NCBI GenBank assembly: GCA_903861075.1
Contig: CAIOSY010000001.1
Span: 1 to 41,233 of the forward strand
Direction: 5' to 3'
Source: an uncultured Nitrosomonadales bacterium
GTDB lineage: Bacteria; Pseudomonadota; Gammaproteobacteria; Burkholderiales; Gallionellaceae
DNA length: 41,233 nt
Shown here: piece by piece, positions 26,452-34,694 of the stretch
Layout of the letters: the number at the start of each line of letters is the position of its first letter
Numbering within the stretch: position 1 is the stretch's first letter
Program-made: the position numbers and the translations under genes
The notes under the pieces: model-generated
Databases searched by the model: none
Told to the model about the DNA's origin: nothing
What the model saw: only the letters and a program-made list of their open reading frames with translations

Positions 26452-26826
26452 TTAAGGAAGGGTAATATCAGGCTTGCTAGCATTGTAGGTACAACCAAAA
26501 ACAGCACTACTCGCGCCATCAGCTGATGTCACACCCGTACAACTGATACCCGATGCGGCCGTGCCTTTACACACAGGATCTGCCATCATGGCAGCCACGC
26601 CGATACAAGTAGGCGCCGTCTGTGTTTGTGCATAGGAAATACCCCATGCTCCTTTAAGTGCTCCCAAGGTCGCTTGTTGTCTGGCAATACGCGCTTGAGA
26701 GGTTGAATCCGATATACTGATAATTGCAACTGCACTTAAGATACCGATAATCACCATCACGATCACCAACTCGATCAAGGTAAAACCGGCTTGTTTAAAC
26801 GCCACTTCTTTTGACAATTTGCGCAT
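26452..26826 (-). CDS. mshA: MshA-type pilin, first copy
   Basis: About 124 residues starting at the ATG at 26826, chosen because GGAGG lies eight bases upstream; the longer frame to 26964 is not supported. The leader MRKLSKEVAFKQAG precedes FTLIELVIVMVIIGILSAVAI with Glu5, and four cysteines follow in the mature part. A strong ribosome-binding site and its own upstream region of about 150 bases with a possible sigma-54 promoter suggest high expression, which fits a major pilin subunit. In the canonical order the first pilin would be MshB, so the naming is provisional. Confidence 0.82.
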   Translation of the reverse strand: MRKLSKEVAFKQAGFTLIELVIVMVIIGILSAVAIISISDSTSQARIARQQATLGALKGAWGISYAQTQTAPTCIGVAAMMADPVCKGTAASGISCTGVTSADGASSAVFGCTYNASKPDITLP

Positions 26827-26918
26827 CTTCATTCCCTCCGGAAAAAATCTATAACAATATGCTGCACTCGAAAAACGCATAAGCAAAGCTATACTATGCT
26901 CATCACGTCTGAAATGAT

Positions 26919-26934
26919 AGCCCCATGCTTGCCA
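26919..26934 (-). promoter_or_regulatory. Possible sigma-54 promoter for the pilin operon
   Basis: The minus strand reads TGGCAAGCATGGGGCT. The GG and GC dinucleotides that define -24/-12 promoters are exactly ten bases apart. The -24 part (TGGCA) is good and the -12 part (GGGCT instead of TTGCT/A) is imperfect. It lies about 93 bases upstream of the pilin ATG. Type IV pilin genes are often sigma-54 dependent. Confidence 0.35.
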
Positions 26935-26978
26935 ACAACTGCAACGCGCGTTGCCAAGAAGCACTCACGAGTGGGAAC

Positions 26979-27728
26979 TTAAGGAAAATGACCTAGCGCC
27001 TCCCTTTGTTCTCGCGCAAAGAAAACGGCCTCTGCGGGCAGCACCCCGGTATCAATCGCACTTTGATACGCAAGTGCAGCGTCATGCCATCGTTGTTCGG
27101 CTTGCAAGGAAATTGCAAGCCCTAGCAAAAAAACGGGAAAAGCCGGATTAAATTCGAGTGCGCTCAGATAATGTTCAATCGCTTCTGCATGACGATTACT
27201 TTTTTGCAGCATGGCCGCCAATAGCCCATGATATTCGGCGCTTTGCACGCCCTCTGGCACGACAGATTGCAATGACACAATCGCCGCCTGATGTTCACCG
27301 CCACCCCACTGCAAGCGAGCGAGTGCCATCGTGAGCACCAGACTGCGGGGCATTAAAATCAGACCGTCATGTAATATTGCTAACGCCTCCTGACTCTTGT
27401 CTGCCTGCAACAGCAATTGCGCCAAAACCAATCGCGCAGGTTCATAAGCTGGCGTCAACTGCAAAGACTGACTCAACGCTGACTGCGCCTCGGCAACACG
27501 AGACTGCTGCAATAAAAACAAGGCGTGCTGATATAAATAGACTGACTGCTGACCAGGGCTTGTGGTTTTAAAAGGCGATGCGGCCACCCTCTCCTCACTG
27601 ACCGCATTTTTTCTGACCCGGCCTTCCTGTGCCTGCGCCGTCGCCAGCATGGTCACACCATAGACACAAAAAACAATGACGGCTGCTAACGCCATTCGCA
27701 GCCGATGCCTTAACAAGCAAGTCATCAT
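26979..27728 (-). CDS. mshN: MSHA biogenesis protein MshN (TPR protein)
   Basis: About 249 residues. A hydrophobic segment near residues 12-33 (LAAVIVFCVYGVTMLATAQA) is a signal or anchor. The rest holds several tetratricopeptide-like repeats, for example YQHALFLLQQSRVAEAQSAL, PAYEPARLVLAQLLLQ and EAIEHYLSALEFNPAFP. MshN is thought to help secretin assembly or stability. It overlaps mshL by 4 bp. In standard loci mshM lies between mshL and mshN; here it is absent. Confidence 0.8.
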   Translation of the reverse strand: MMTCLLRHRLRMALAAVIVFCVYGVTMLATAQAQEGRVRKNAVSEERVAASPFKTTSPGQQSVYLYQHALFLLQQSRVAEAQSALSQSLQLTPAYEPARLVLAQLLLQADKSQEALAILHDGLILMPRSLVLTMALARLQWGGGEHQAAIVSLQSVVPEGVQSAEYHGLLAAMLQKSNRHAEAIEHYLSALEFNPAFPVFLLGLAISLQAEQRWHDAALAYQSAIDTGVLPAEAVFFAREQREALGHFP

Positions 27729-29620
27729 CGGCTCTTATCCGAGGAATCCAGCGCCTCAATCCTGAGTTCCGCAGCCGAAATATCCTCGGCCCATCGCCCC
27801 GGTTCTTTGACTACGGTCGGTTTTAGCAAAATAACCAATTCCCGCTTAATCGAATTTTGCCCGCCATTACTGAACAACGCGCCCACACCGGGAATATCAC
27901 CCAACCCGGGAACTTTGGCGCGGCTATCCTGATTGCTCTGGGTCATTAACCCTCCAATCACCACGACCTGGCCATCGCGTGTTTTCACCACACTATCTGT
28001 TTCACTCAAGGTATTCACCGCAAACGGCACGAGTGCTGCGCCCGCTGCAGGCATGGATATTTTCTGTTTTTCAATAATACTATTCACCATCGAATGTACG
28101 TGCAGCGTAATCTGATCGAGGTCGTCAATCTGCGCGGTCACATCCAGTGCAATACCGGAAAAAAACGGCTGATAGTTCAAGGTGGGCGGCGTCACCACAG
28201 TGACACCCGTCGCGGTACTGACCGATCCGCCGTTAATACTGGTAACAAAAGGCTCTTCACTGCCTACCTTGATCACCGCCTTTTGACTATTTAACGTCGC
28301 AATACGCGGACTGGACAGCACATGAACCTGCCCCTGTGTTTGTAAAAAACTGATCAAGGCCGAAAAATTACGAAATTGCACCGCCATCCCCAAACCGGCT
28401 GCTGTAATCGCATTCCCCGCCGTTGCCGCACCAATCACCCCATTCCCCAACAAGCCGCCTAAACTGGTTCCCGGTGTAATCACCCCGCCATTCGTAGCGG
28501 CACCATTGATTGCTGCCGTATTAGCGCCAACTGAAAACCGCTGCACCGTATTTTGAAATCCAGCCCAATTGATACCTTGCTGAGACGCAGAATTTAATTG
28601 AACATCGATAATTTTTGCTTCTATAATCACCTGACGGTCGATACTAACCTGCATCGCATGTAGCATCTTTTCAATCATACGATGTTCATTTGGCATCCCG
28701 CGAACCAGAATCGTGCCACTCATCTGATTAACATTCATCGCTCGCCCTTCGCTGCACCCCTCTATGCCGCGCTTACGCTCACCGGGTTGCATATCCCCGA
28801 CAAAAGAAACATTAACCCGTGTGCCGCTGGCGCTGTGATCTGCATGCATCTCAGCACTTTTTGGAATCTGGCAACCCAACGTCGTCCTTAACGTATCTTC
28901 AATCTCACCCCACACATCCGACTTGGAAAGACTACTCAGGGCACTTGCCTGAACCGAGGAAAATCCCGATGCCCCGGCGCCGACACCGGTATTATTTGCC
29001 GGCAAGGCCACGGCAGCCCCGCCCCCGCCGGACACACCCCCTATTACTTGCATATCACTCACGCCACGACGCTGACCGATAATGTAATTAACCTGATAAA
29101 GCCGGGTCTGTAATTCCGGAGGCTGTACATAAATAACATAATCTTCCAGCACATAATCATAACCATACACCTCACGCAGGGCATCAAGCGCTTTAATCAT
29201 CGTGACATTTTTAAGCGTCAGCGTAATTCGCTCTGCGACCTGAAGGGTTGCAGCTCCCCCCGGCAATAACAACCTGGGTTTTAAAATAAGGCTATATGGC
29301 GTATCAAGCACAATCCCGGTTAACACTTCTTCGACTAGCGCATCTTTCACCACCAGATCAAACCGGGGCTCAGGCCGTTTAAGCACCCGCCCAGATTTTG
29401 GAGGGAGTGCCACTGACAATAAGAGTTGATCGACCGCATCCGGCAAGACGGGATCCGTCGCCTTAGCCGGTTTTGCGGCAGCTTGTTTTAACTGCTGATG
29501 AATTTCATCCCGAAGCTGTGTCTCTTTTGGCGGATAAGCAGCTGAACACGCGGATAAAACGGGCAGTACGCACACAATAAAGCGTAGCCCGTTAATGACT
29601 GAATTTATATTAACTTTCAT
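27725..29620 (-). CDS. mshL: MSHA outer-membrane secretin
   Basis: About 631 residues. A lipoprotein signal ends in the lipobox LSAC with C25. An STN-like region (about residues 90-170) with VLEDYVIYVQPPE comes next, then a glycine-rich linker and the secretin core with HVLSSPRIATLNSQKAVIKVG and the C-terminal VVIGGLMTQSNQDSRAKVPG. The ring it forms lets the pilus cross the outer membrane. It lies between mshK (one-base overlap) and mshN (4-bp overlap). Confidence 0.92.
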   Translation of the reverse strand: MKVNINSVINGLRFIVCVLPVLSACSAAYPPKETQLRDEIHQQLKQAAAKPAKATDPVLPDAVDQLLLSVALPPKSGRVLKRPEPRFDLVVKDALVEEVLTGIVLDTPYSLILKPRLLLPGGAATLQVAERITLTLKNVTMIKALDALREVYGYDYVLEDYVIYVQPPELQTRLYQVNYIIGQRRGVSDMQVIGGVSGGGGAAVALPANNTGVGAGASGFSSVQASALSSLSKSDVWGEIEDTLRTTLGCQIPKSAEMHADHSASGTRVNVSFVGDMQPGERKRGIEGCSEGRAMNVNQMSGTILVRGMPNEHRMIEKMLHAMQVSIDRQVIIEAKIIDVQLNSASQQGINWAGFQNTVQRFSVGANTAAINGAATNGGVITPGTSLGGLLGNGVIGAATAGNAITAAGLGMAVQFRNFSALISFLQTQGQVHVLSSPRIATLNSQKAVIKVGSEEPFVTSINGGSVSTATGVTVVTPPTLNYQPFFSGIALDVTAQIDDLDQITLHVHSMVNSIIEKQKISMPAAGAALVPFAVNTLSETDSVVKTRDGQVVVIGGLMTQSNQDSRAKVPGLGDIPGVGALFSNGGQNSIKRELVILLKPTVVKEPGRWAEDISAAELRIEALDSSDKSR

Positions 29621-30039
29621 CAGATACTTTCCTTGCTATCCGGCAAACCTACCGGCTTGACCAACGGCTTATCCAGACGCTTGGTGATAGGGAACTGTTT
29701 TTTTTCAACAGCAGGGCTAATAGACAGCGCATGACCGGACTCATCTAACCAGACACGCCCCGGCGTAATTTTTCCAACTTGCACACCATTATAGCGAGCG
29801 CCCACCGGGATAAACTGACCATCGATCAAGGCAAATCGCCGCGACGCCCCCGTTAAGGTGACGGTGATACCCCGTTTAGACACGTCGCTTTCCCGTCCTT
29901 TTGTTGGTGACGACACCCGTTGCGCCGTCAACCAGTCATCCGCCGGCTGGGTCGGATCGGCAGCGGCATTGCACACATTTAAAATCCCGGCCAGACTCGT
30001 AAAAAAAATCAGCCCTGCATAATAAAATACACTCCTCAC
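29620..30039 (-). CDS. mshK: MSHA biogenesis protein MshK (PilP-like)
   Basis: About 139 residues, starting at a GTG (30039) preceded by AAGGGGGA. A signal-peptide-like segment ends near residue 26 and is followed by DPTQPADDW, a typical start for MshK. The C-terminal half has ITVTLTGASRRFALIDGQ and a basic tail. It is believed to link the inner-membrane complex with the secretin in the periplasm. Confidence 0.75.
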   Translation of the reverse strand: MRSVFYYAGLIFFTSLAGILNVCNAAADPTQPADDWLTAQRVSSPTKGRESDVSKRGITVTLTGASRRFALIDGQFIPVGARYNGVQVGKITPGRVWLDESGHALSISPAVEKKQFPITKRLDKPLVKPVGLPDSKESI

Positions 30040-30055
30040 CGCAATCCCCCTTTAC

Positions 30056-30072
30056 TTACCGCGATGCGGTAA
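30056..30072. other. Perfect inverted repeat in the mshJ-mshK gap
   Basis: TTACCGC-GAT-GCGGTAA is a seven-base stem with a three-base loop, placed 17 bases upstream of the mshK start. There is no T-run after it on either strand, so it is not a clear terminator. It might modulate mshK expression or be a protein-binding site. Confidence 0.5.
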
Positions 30073-30154
30073 TAATCCCGCTAACATTAAAGCGCGATGC
30101 TTAGCCATTTTTATAACTGACGACAGAACATTCCGATTAAATTGCCATAAGCAC

Positions 30155-30820
30155 TCAAGACAGCGGGGCTTCATTTTGGTCACTCAAAAAATAAAGCTGT
30201 AATTTCAATATCGAATCTGGATAAACACCGGCATCCAAGCGCGTTTCAGCCCAGTAAATACGTTTGGGATAAGCTTGCAGCTTCTGCATATAATCCAATA
30301 ATTGCGCATAATGACCCCTAATCGTAATTTCAACACCCTGCTTATAAAGCGGATTAGCAAGCTTGCCGCCCCCTGGACTTAATGCTTTTAGCTTTTCATC
30401 TGGCGTATAGAATGGAGTTGCAGGCAGGGTACGGAAAGCTAACAAGGTCAACTCAGTATGATCCTCCAGCAAAATATGCAGCAAAGATCTCAGCTCTGAA
30501 CCTGAGGCGTCGGGCGTCGTCAAAAAAAGCGCCAGGGCCGCAAGCTGAGCGGCTGAAATCTCCCCCCCCCCGCCGTTGCGCAAAACACCTCGCTGCCTGG
30601 CGGACGTTAACGCCGCCAGACGCGCCTTGAGCTGTAAAACAGCGCCCTGACTCTCTTGCAAATCACGCTGATATTTCGCCCGTTTTTGTTGTTGCGGCAA
30701 TAGTATAATCACATAAGCCAACGCCACCATCAGCAACGCTATCATCACTATCAGCGCCAGACGCTGCCTTAAACTTAATTTGGCAAAACGCTGCAAAGAT
30801 GCATTACCTATCCTCCGCAT
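30155..30820 (-). CDS. mshJ: MSHA biogenesis protein MshJ (PilO-like)
   Basis: About 221 residues from the ATG at 30820, which has AAAGG upstream and follows the mshI stop by two bases; an ATG at 30838 is in frame but overlaps mshI. One membrane segment (LALIVMIALLMVALAYVIILL) near the N-terminus is followed by a coiled-coil region and a periplasmic domain, as in PilO. The line YMQKLQAYPKRIYWAETRLDAGVYP is typical of MshJ. The gene contains a run of ten G (see separate entry). Confidence 0.82.
   Translation of the reverse strand: MRRIGNASLQRFAKLSLRQRLALIVMIALLMVALAYVIILLPQQQKRAKYQRDLQESQGAVLQLKARLAALTSARQRGVLRNGGGGEISAAQLAALALFLTTPDASGSELRSLLHILLEDHTELTLLAFRTLPATPFYTPDEKLKALSPGGGKLANPLYKQGVEITIRGHYAQLLDYMQKLQAYPKRIYWAETRLDAGVYPDSILKLQLYFLSDQNEAPLS
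30562..30571. repeat. Ten-base homopolymer (G on the coding strand) inside mshJ
   Basis: Ten consecutive C on the plus strand, read as G on the mshJ strand, encode part of N-G-G-G-G-E. Tracts of this length slip during replication in phase-variable genes. Loss or gain of one base would truncate MshJ about halfway. Confidence 0.9.
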
Positions 30821-30822
30821 GC

Positions 30823-32334
30823 TCAGCCTTTCCCACAATGTAGTTTAAAAAAAACATACCGCGCTTCACTTTGCGCGGGAAGAACCTCGGCGTTCAGTTC
30901 CATCTGCGTAAATTGCACATCATAAAGAACAAACGCGGTGTTGAGTTTTTTGACGTAACGCAATAGTGCTGCCTGATCACTTGCCCGCCCGCTCAACGCC
31001 ACCGACTTGCCACTTTCAATCACCACACTGGTCAGCCACACGCCTTTTTCCTCAACATCCGTCAGCAAAGTAAAATATCGCGCATACCCGTCAGCATTAC
31101 CCAAATGACGTGCCTGAGCCAAAATTGTCTTCGCTGCGGCCTCTCGCAAGGTAGTCAGGACAGGATTATCGGCTTGATTTAACACGGCTGATGAATTCAT
31201 TTCATTGATCCTGACACGGATTTTCTGCAAATTTAGCTCACTGCTCGCATAATCGCTGCGCACTTGTTCAAGGGCAAGTTGTCCCTCCCCCCAAAACAAA
31301 CCCAAGAGCAAAATCAGACTCGCCAACACACATAGTTCGGCCAAAATGGCACGCGGGCGATATCCTGCCATTCTATTTTGCAAATTAAGTGACTGATAAT
31401 TTTCGCAGTAACGCAAAGCAGCACCCAACGCAATGAAGTAATCCGGTTGGATTTTTTCATTTGACAAGGCAGGGGTTTGCGAAAAATCGAACATCCGAGC
31501 TAACTCCAGACGTTCAAAGGGAAGATCAAAAGAAAGAGGTGAAATATCGGTGGGGACAGAACCCGACGTCATGATAAAGACACGTTCAATCTGCAAAAAG
31601 GGATACTTTCTTGCCACAAAGTCAAATGAGCGCTGCAACTCCAGGCTAATACGCGAATCAATTCGCTCAACACCCGCATCACGACCGACCGCCTCCATAA
31701 ATGCAGAGGTTTTTATAAAACGATCCAAATATAAAGCGCCGTGAGAACTCACAGTCAATGCGACACCCTGTTCTTCGATAAAAAGCAGTGCGACACCCTG
31801 CTTTAAATCTTGCACCTGCAGCGAAATATTTCGCTGCGCTGTTTCTCTTATATCAATTTGACTTAATTTTAGACCTGCATCCTGAAACACAGAGTCGATC
31901 TCACGCATTGTTTCTCGTTTTACAAGTACAACATAAATATGCGGCGTATTGTTCGTGTATGCCGCATCAACAGGGATTTTCATCAAGGCCAGACTATCTT
32001 CGGCAACCGAAAAACCCACCGTCTCGTCTATCGAGTAACGTATGCTCTGCTCAAGCTCATCTGTATGAACACGGGGCTCAGGAATCACCAGCAAGGTATA
32101 TTGATCGCGTGACAGCGTTAATACCCAGGGGCAACCGGCAACGGAAATTTGCTCCGACAGTTGGATTAAACCCGCCGCATTCCATTCACTTACGGGTAAA
32201 AAACCCGATTTAACAACACACGGACGCTGGCCGACGGTTGCCGGTGGCAGCACCGTTACGCCATACACCCCCGTCGCCTGAATATCAATCGATGTCCAAC
32301 CGGTTACTTCATTCCCTGAAAACCATTTTTTCAT
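30823..32334 (-). CDS. mshI: MSHA biogenesis protein MshI (PilM-like domain joined to a PilN-like part)
   Basis: About 503 residues. Residues ~15-320 resemble an actin-like PilM/MshI domain (GWTSIDIQATGVYGVTVL, LEQSIRYSIDETVGF, GVALLFIEEQG). A single membrane segment (around residues 332-352, CVLASLILLLGLFWG) and a periplasmic tail with an LTDVEEKGVWLTSVVIESG segment follow, a pattern typical of PilN. The protein therefore unites both functions of the inner-membrane alignment complex. It is the first gene of the mshI-J-K-L-N series and starts at an ATG with no clear ribosome-binding site. Confidence 0.83.
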   Translation of the reverse strand: MKKWFSGNEVTGWTSIDIQATGVYGVTVLPPATVGQRPCVVKSGFLPVSEWNAAGLIQLSEQISVAGCPWVLTLSRDQYTLLVIPEPRVHTDELEQSIRYSIDETVGFSVAEDSLALMKIPVDAAYTNNTPHIYVVLVKRETMREIDSVFQDAGLKLSQIDIRETAQRNISLQVQDLKQGVALLFIEEQGVALTVSSHGALYLDRFIKTSAFMEAVGRDAGVERIDSRISLELQRSFDFVARKYPFLQIERVFIMTSGSVPTDISPLSFDLPFERLELARMFDFSQTPALSNEKIQPDYFIALGAALRYCENYQSLNLQNRMAGYRPRAILAELCVLASLILLLGLFWGEGQLALEQVRSDYASSELNLQKIRVRINEMNSSAVLNQADNPVLTTLREAAAKTILAQARHLGNADGYARYFTLLTDVEEKGVWLTSVVIESGKSVALSGRASDQAALLRYVKKLNTAFVLYDVQFTQMELNAEVLPAQSEARYVFFKLHCGKG

Positions 32335-32388
32335 TTAGCGATTTTAACGGTAGGCGCGCATTTAAATGGGAGCATCGGTATTTTCTAT

Positions 32389-34656
32389 TCAGGATGCTCG
32401 CGTGTCGGGGTCAAAAAAGCAGACTCTGTTGCGCCCGCTTTCTTTAGCTTGATACATGGCCATATCAGCCCATTTGAGAATATTCTCGGCGCGGGCCTGA
32501 TGGTTTTGAAATAACACCACACCGATACTCGACGTACAGTGATGCTCCAGGTTTTCACCTGCGGCGCGCTTCATGCGATAGGGCGCTGCCAGCGTCACGC
32601 GGATTTTTTCAGCCACCGTACTCGCCTGATGAGCAGACGTTACCTTCTCTGTATCCAGCTCACTAAGCAATACGACAAACTCATCCCCTCCAAAACGAGC
32701 CACGGTATCCATTTTTCGCAGGCAACGAGTAATACGCTTCGCCACTTCTATCAGCAGCAAATCCCCCACCCCATGACCATAATTATCATTGAGCGGTTTA
32801 AAGTTATCCAGATCAACGAACATCAGCGCGCCAAACTGTCCACTGCGACGGTTCGCCTCCATCGCCTGCTTTAACCTGTCATCCAGTAAACGGCGATTGG
32901 GAAGCTGGGTCAATGCGTCATAAAAAGCCAGCTTGCGAATTTTTTCCTCGTTCAGCTTGTGTTCGGTAATATCTCGAAAAATACCAAGGGCATTCCATAC
33001 CCCGTTGATATGCAAGGCAGAAATAGTGACTTCGACAGGAAAGGACACTCCCCCCTTGCGCAAGGCGTTGAGTTCCAGCACCTTTCCAACAACAGGCCCG
33101 GCCCCCGTCTTCTGAAAATGATGAAATCCCTTTTCAAAAGCAGTGCACGCTGAAGGCGCCAGTAAAGGATGCATTTCACAACCGATCGCTTCACCGGCTG
33201 TATAGCCGAAAATGCGTTCCGCTGCCGCATTCCAGAATGAAATACATTTATCACTCCCCATCATGATGATCGCATCATGCGCAGACTCTGAAATTTTGCG
33301 GAACTTTTCTTCCGACTCAGTCATGATTTGAGCTTGCGCAAGTAATCTTGCCGTTTGTTTTATGCCACTGATATCCCGTACCGTGGCCTGCAAAAAAATA
33401 TCGCCTTCCATTTCCATACGCGTCAACAACACATCGGCAGAGAAAGTGTTTCCATTCCATCGCTGGTGCTCCCACTCAAAAAAATGGGATCCCTCACGCA
33501 GCGCAATATTGATCATTTCGGCCGCCTTGGTGCTGGAATCACTCCCATCCGGTTGTATTTGCGGTGAAACCTGCCCGGGGCCAAACGCAATAAAGTCGCT
33601 TACATTAGCGACATTAAACAATTTCAGTGCAGCCTGATTCGCATCGGTGAAATTCCATGCGGGAGGCGCTAGCGTCATCAAGGCATCACGAGAGCTCTCA
33701 AACAACATCCGGTACTTTAAGGAAATGACCCGCTGCGCCTCTTCGGCTTTACGGCGCTCTTCGATGTCATGAATAACAGCCACCAAATAAAACACACCAT
33801 TCAGACGAATAGACCTTGATGAAATCTCGGTAAAAAAAATGCTGCCATCACGCCGTTTAAAGGGAATGTTAGCGGATTTTGTTATCTCTCCGCTAAAATG
33901 TCTTGAGAACTTTTCCAGTATTGAAGGTAAATCATCGCGAGGATGGACATCCGTCACCGCTAGATTGACCATTTCTTCCTGGCTGTAACCCAGCATTCTG
34001 CACAGGGCATCATTGCAAAAAGTAAACTTTTTGTTCAGCGCATCGACCAGTAAAATACCGTCTATGGCACCATCCAAAATTGCGCGCAGCTTTTCCTCTG
34101 ACGCAAACAACTGGTTTTCCATCTGTTTTTTTGCCGTAATATCAGCCAGCGCGATGCGCACGGAAGATTCATCGCTCACGGTTTTAAGTGCCGAGCAGTC
34201 CAGTCTGGCGACAAACGGGGATCCGTCCGCACGCTGAAGATCGAATTCCCTATACTGACTGGACTCGCTTTTCAACATAACCATAAAAAACTTATGCCAT
34301 GCCTCCTGTGCTGTTTCGACGACAAATCGCGAAAAATTCACGTTAAGCAATTTCGTCCGCACCTCACCCAGCAGCAGGGCACCCTTCAAATTGAGCAGGG
34401 AAATCCGGCCATTTTTATCCAGGGTCAAATATCCGACGGGAGAAAAATCATACAGATCCGAAAAACGATCACGCGACTTTTCCAGCGCTATCTGACTCTG
34501 ACGCAGCGTTTCATTCTGCATCTCCAGCTCAATCTGGCACACCTGAAGTTCATGTAGCAAATTTTCCACGGGAATGCACGGTGGCGCGATTGATGTTGCC
34601 GCAGCCAGCCTGGCTTCCGCCTCTGCACGCATCGCGCGGTCCGATCTGTCGTTCAT
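32389..34656 (-). CDS. Multi-PAS diguanylate cyclase
   Basis: About 755 residues without obvious membrane segments. A coiled coil near residues 20-70 is followed by four PAS-like domains (about 60-180, 185-310, 315-435, 445-570) and a GGDEF domain. The active-site loop GGDEF is at 656-660 and an intact inhibitory RxxD site (RKMD) sits at 647-650, five residues upstream. FDALTQLPNRR marks the start of the cyclase domain. It makes c-di-GMP in response to unknown signals. AGGAGAGG precedes the ATG. It begins 38 bases after the CheB-CheR-PAS stop and is probably co-transcribed with it. Confidence 0.9.
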   Translation of the reverse strand: MNDRSDRAMRAEAEARLAAATSIAPPCIPVENLLHELQVCQIELEMQNETLRQSQIALEKSRDRFSDLYDFSPVGYLTLDKNGRISLLNLKGALLLGEVRTKLLNVNFSRFVVETAQEAWHKFFMVMLKSESSQYREFDLQRADGSPFVARLDCSALKTVSDESSVRIALADITAKKQMENQLFASEEKLRAILDGAIDGILLVDALNKKFTFCNDALCRMLGYSQEEMVNLAVTDVHPRDDLPSILEKFSRHFSGEITKSANIPFKRRDGSIFFTEISSRSIRLNGVFYLVAVIHDIEERRKAEEAQRVISLKYRMLFESSRDALMTLAPPAWNFTDANQAALKLFNVANVSDFIAFGPGQVSPQIQPDGSDSSTKAAEMINIALREGSHFFEWEHQRWNGNTFSADVLLTRMEMEGDIFLQATVRDISGIKQTARLLAQAQIMTESEEKFRKISESAHDAIIMMGSDKCISFWNAAAERIFGYTAGEAIGCEMHPLLAPSACTAFEKGFHHFQKTGAGPVVGKVLELNALRKGGVSFPVEVTISALHINGVWNALGIFRDITEHKLNEEKIRKLAFYDALTQLPNRRLLDDRLKQAMEANRRSGQFGALMFVDLDNFKPLNDNYGHGVGDLLLIEVAKRITRCLRKMDTVARFGGDEFVVLLSELDTEKVTSAHQASTVAEKIRVTLAAPYRMKRAAGENLEHHCTSSIGVVLFQNHQARAENILKWADMAMYQAKESGRNRVCFFDPDTRAS

Positions 34657-34694
34657 ATACCTCTCCTGTGCCGGATCGCTTTAAAAAATCACCC

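Noticed and set aside
19501-32334. General secretion (type II) or Pil-type twitching pilus locus
   Set aside because: The combination of MshI, J, K, L, N, C, D, O and P types, their order, and a lipoprotein secretin of MshL type fit MSHA better than Gsp or Pil systems.
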